Origin: a virus
Strand: one strand, 5' to 3'
DNA: 21,573 nt
IMG/VR virus record: IMGVR_UViG_3300010149_000222
Location: 1-21,573 of that record
A program made the position numbers and the translations under genes. Numbering within the stretch: position 1 is the stretch's first letter; each line of letters starts with the position of its first letter. Positions 21,391 through 21,573 of the stretch are shown here, piece after piece. The notes beneath the pieces were generated by a model. That model was given only the letters and a program-made list of their open reading frames with translations, did no database searches and had not been told where the DNA came from.

Positions 21391-21573
21391 TTATCCGTAG
21401 TTCGGGAACGCTGAGAAGTCTGCCTCGGTCACGGTGTATCCAGTAGAGACACCAGCCTGTGCGTCGGTGGTCGCAATCATGGCGTTTAGGTCGGCAATGT
21501 TGTCGGACACCGGAGTTCCCGATCCTGCTCCGCCATACGTCCATACCGTGACCAACACCAACTCGCCGTTGAC
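21391..21573 (-). CDS. C-terminal end of an unidentified virion-type gene (runs off right edge)
   Basis: An open minus-strand frame from the window edge to TAA at 21393-21391, 60 residues visible. It reads VNGELVLVTVWTYGGAGSGT, then IADLNAMIATTDAQAGVSTG and ends EADFSAFPNYG. The Gly/Ala/Thr-rich, beta-turn-rich composition resembles phage structural or collar/fibre proteins. The 5' part and identity are outside the window. Confidence 0.55.
   Translation of the reverse strand, partial: VNGELVLVTVWTYGGAGSGTPVSDNIADLNAMIATTDAQAGVSTGYTVTEADFSAFPNYG

Noticed and set aside
21227-21544. 105-aa minus-strand frame at the right end
   Set aside because: Its first half overlaps, in another frame, the better supported end of the edge gene (stop at 21391). 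Only the last 50 codons, from ATG 21379 with AGGA upstream, were kept.
1-21573. tRNA genes, integrase, insertion sequences
   Set aside because: No cloverleaf-like sequence, transposase/integrase motif or terminal inverted repeat was seen on reading both strands; short elements could still be missed without a covariance search.

Overview
This window is the structural and packaging core of a T4-like (Straboviridae/T4-superfamily) contractile-tailed phage. The minus strand carries, in T4 order, neck gp13, neck gp14, tail sheath stabiliser gp15, small terminase gp16, large terminase gp17, tail sheath gp18, tail tube gp19, portal gp20, a block of prohead-core/internal proteins, prohead protease gp21, scaffold gp22 and major capsid protein gp23. 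Five perfect TATAAATA boxes sit upstream of minus-strand genes, which is the T4-type late promoter recognised by a gp55/gp33/gp45-like system. The host cannot be read from this window. The divergence from T4 and the additional DUF-type core proteins resemble marine or vibrio-type T4-like phages, but that is an inference.

Layout from right to left (the direction of late transcription): the end of an unidentified virion gene at the right edge, a 50-codon gene, a late promoter and a small beta-rich protein, then gp13, a 138-aa protein and gp14, closed by a hairpin terminator. A late promoter fused to that terminator starts a separate unit: an HNH homing endonuclease with three DNA-binding repeats, then gp15, gp16 and gp17, tightly packed. 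gp18, gp19 and gp20 follow, with a late promoter overlapping the gp18 stop codon. Between portal and protease, where T4 has the small genes 67 and 68, there are four larger proteins of extreme composition (an acidic one, two basic ones and one Lys/Glu-rich). Then come gp21, another late promoter, gp22 and gp23, ending at a strong bidirectional terminator at about 3977-4006. No gp24-like vertex gene follows gp23.

The left 4 kb is different. Four plus-strand genes form a compact operon convergent with gp23: a MoxR-type AAA+ ATPase, a protein with an HExxH metallopeptidase-like domain plus a von Willebrand A (MIDAS) domain, a widespread uncharacterised phage protein starting MNIF, and a 97-aa basic protein. 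The AAA+/vWA pair is the most interesting content. Left of it, and divergent, is the start of a minus-strand tail-tube-fold gene that runs off the left edge; its late promoter appears to lie inside the 5' part of the AAA+ gene.

Functionally, the minus-strand genes build the prohead (gp20, core proteins, gp22, gp23), mature it (gp21), fill it (gp16/gp17), close the neck (gp13/gp14/gp15) and build the tail (gp18/gp19). Several proteins carry [L/I]-x-E sites of the type cut by T4 gp21, including N-terminal peptides that look like T4 capsid-targeting sequences. No tRNA, CRISPR array, insertion sequence or integrase was recognised.
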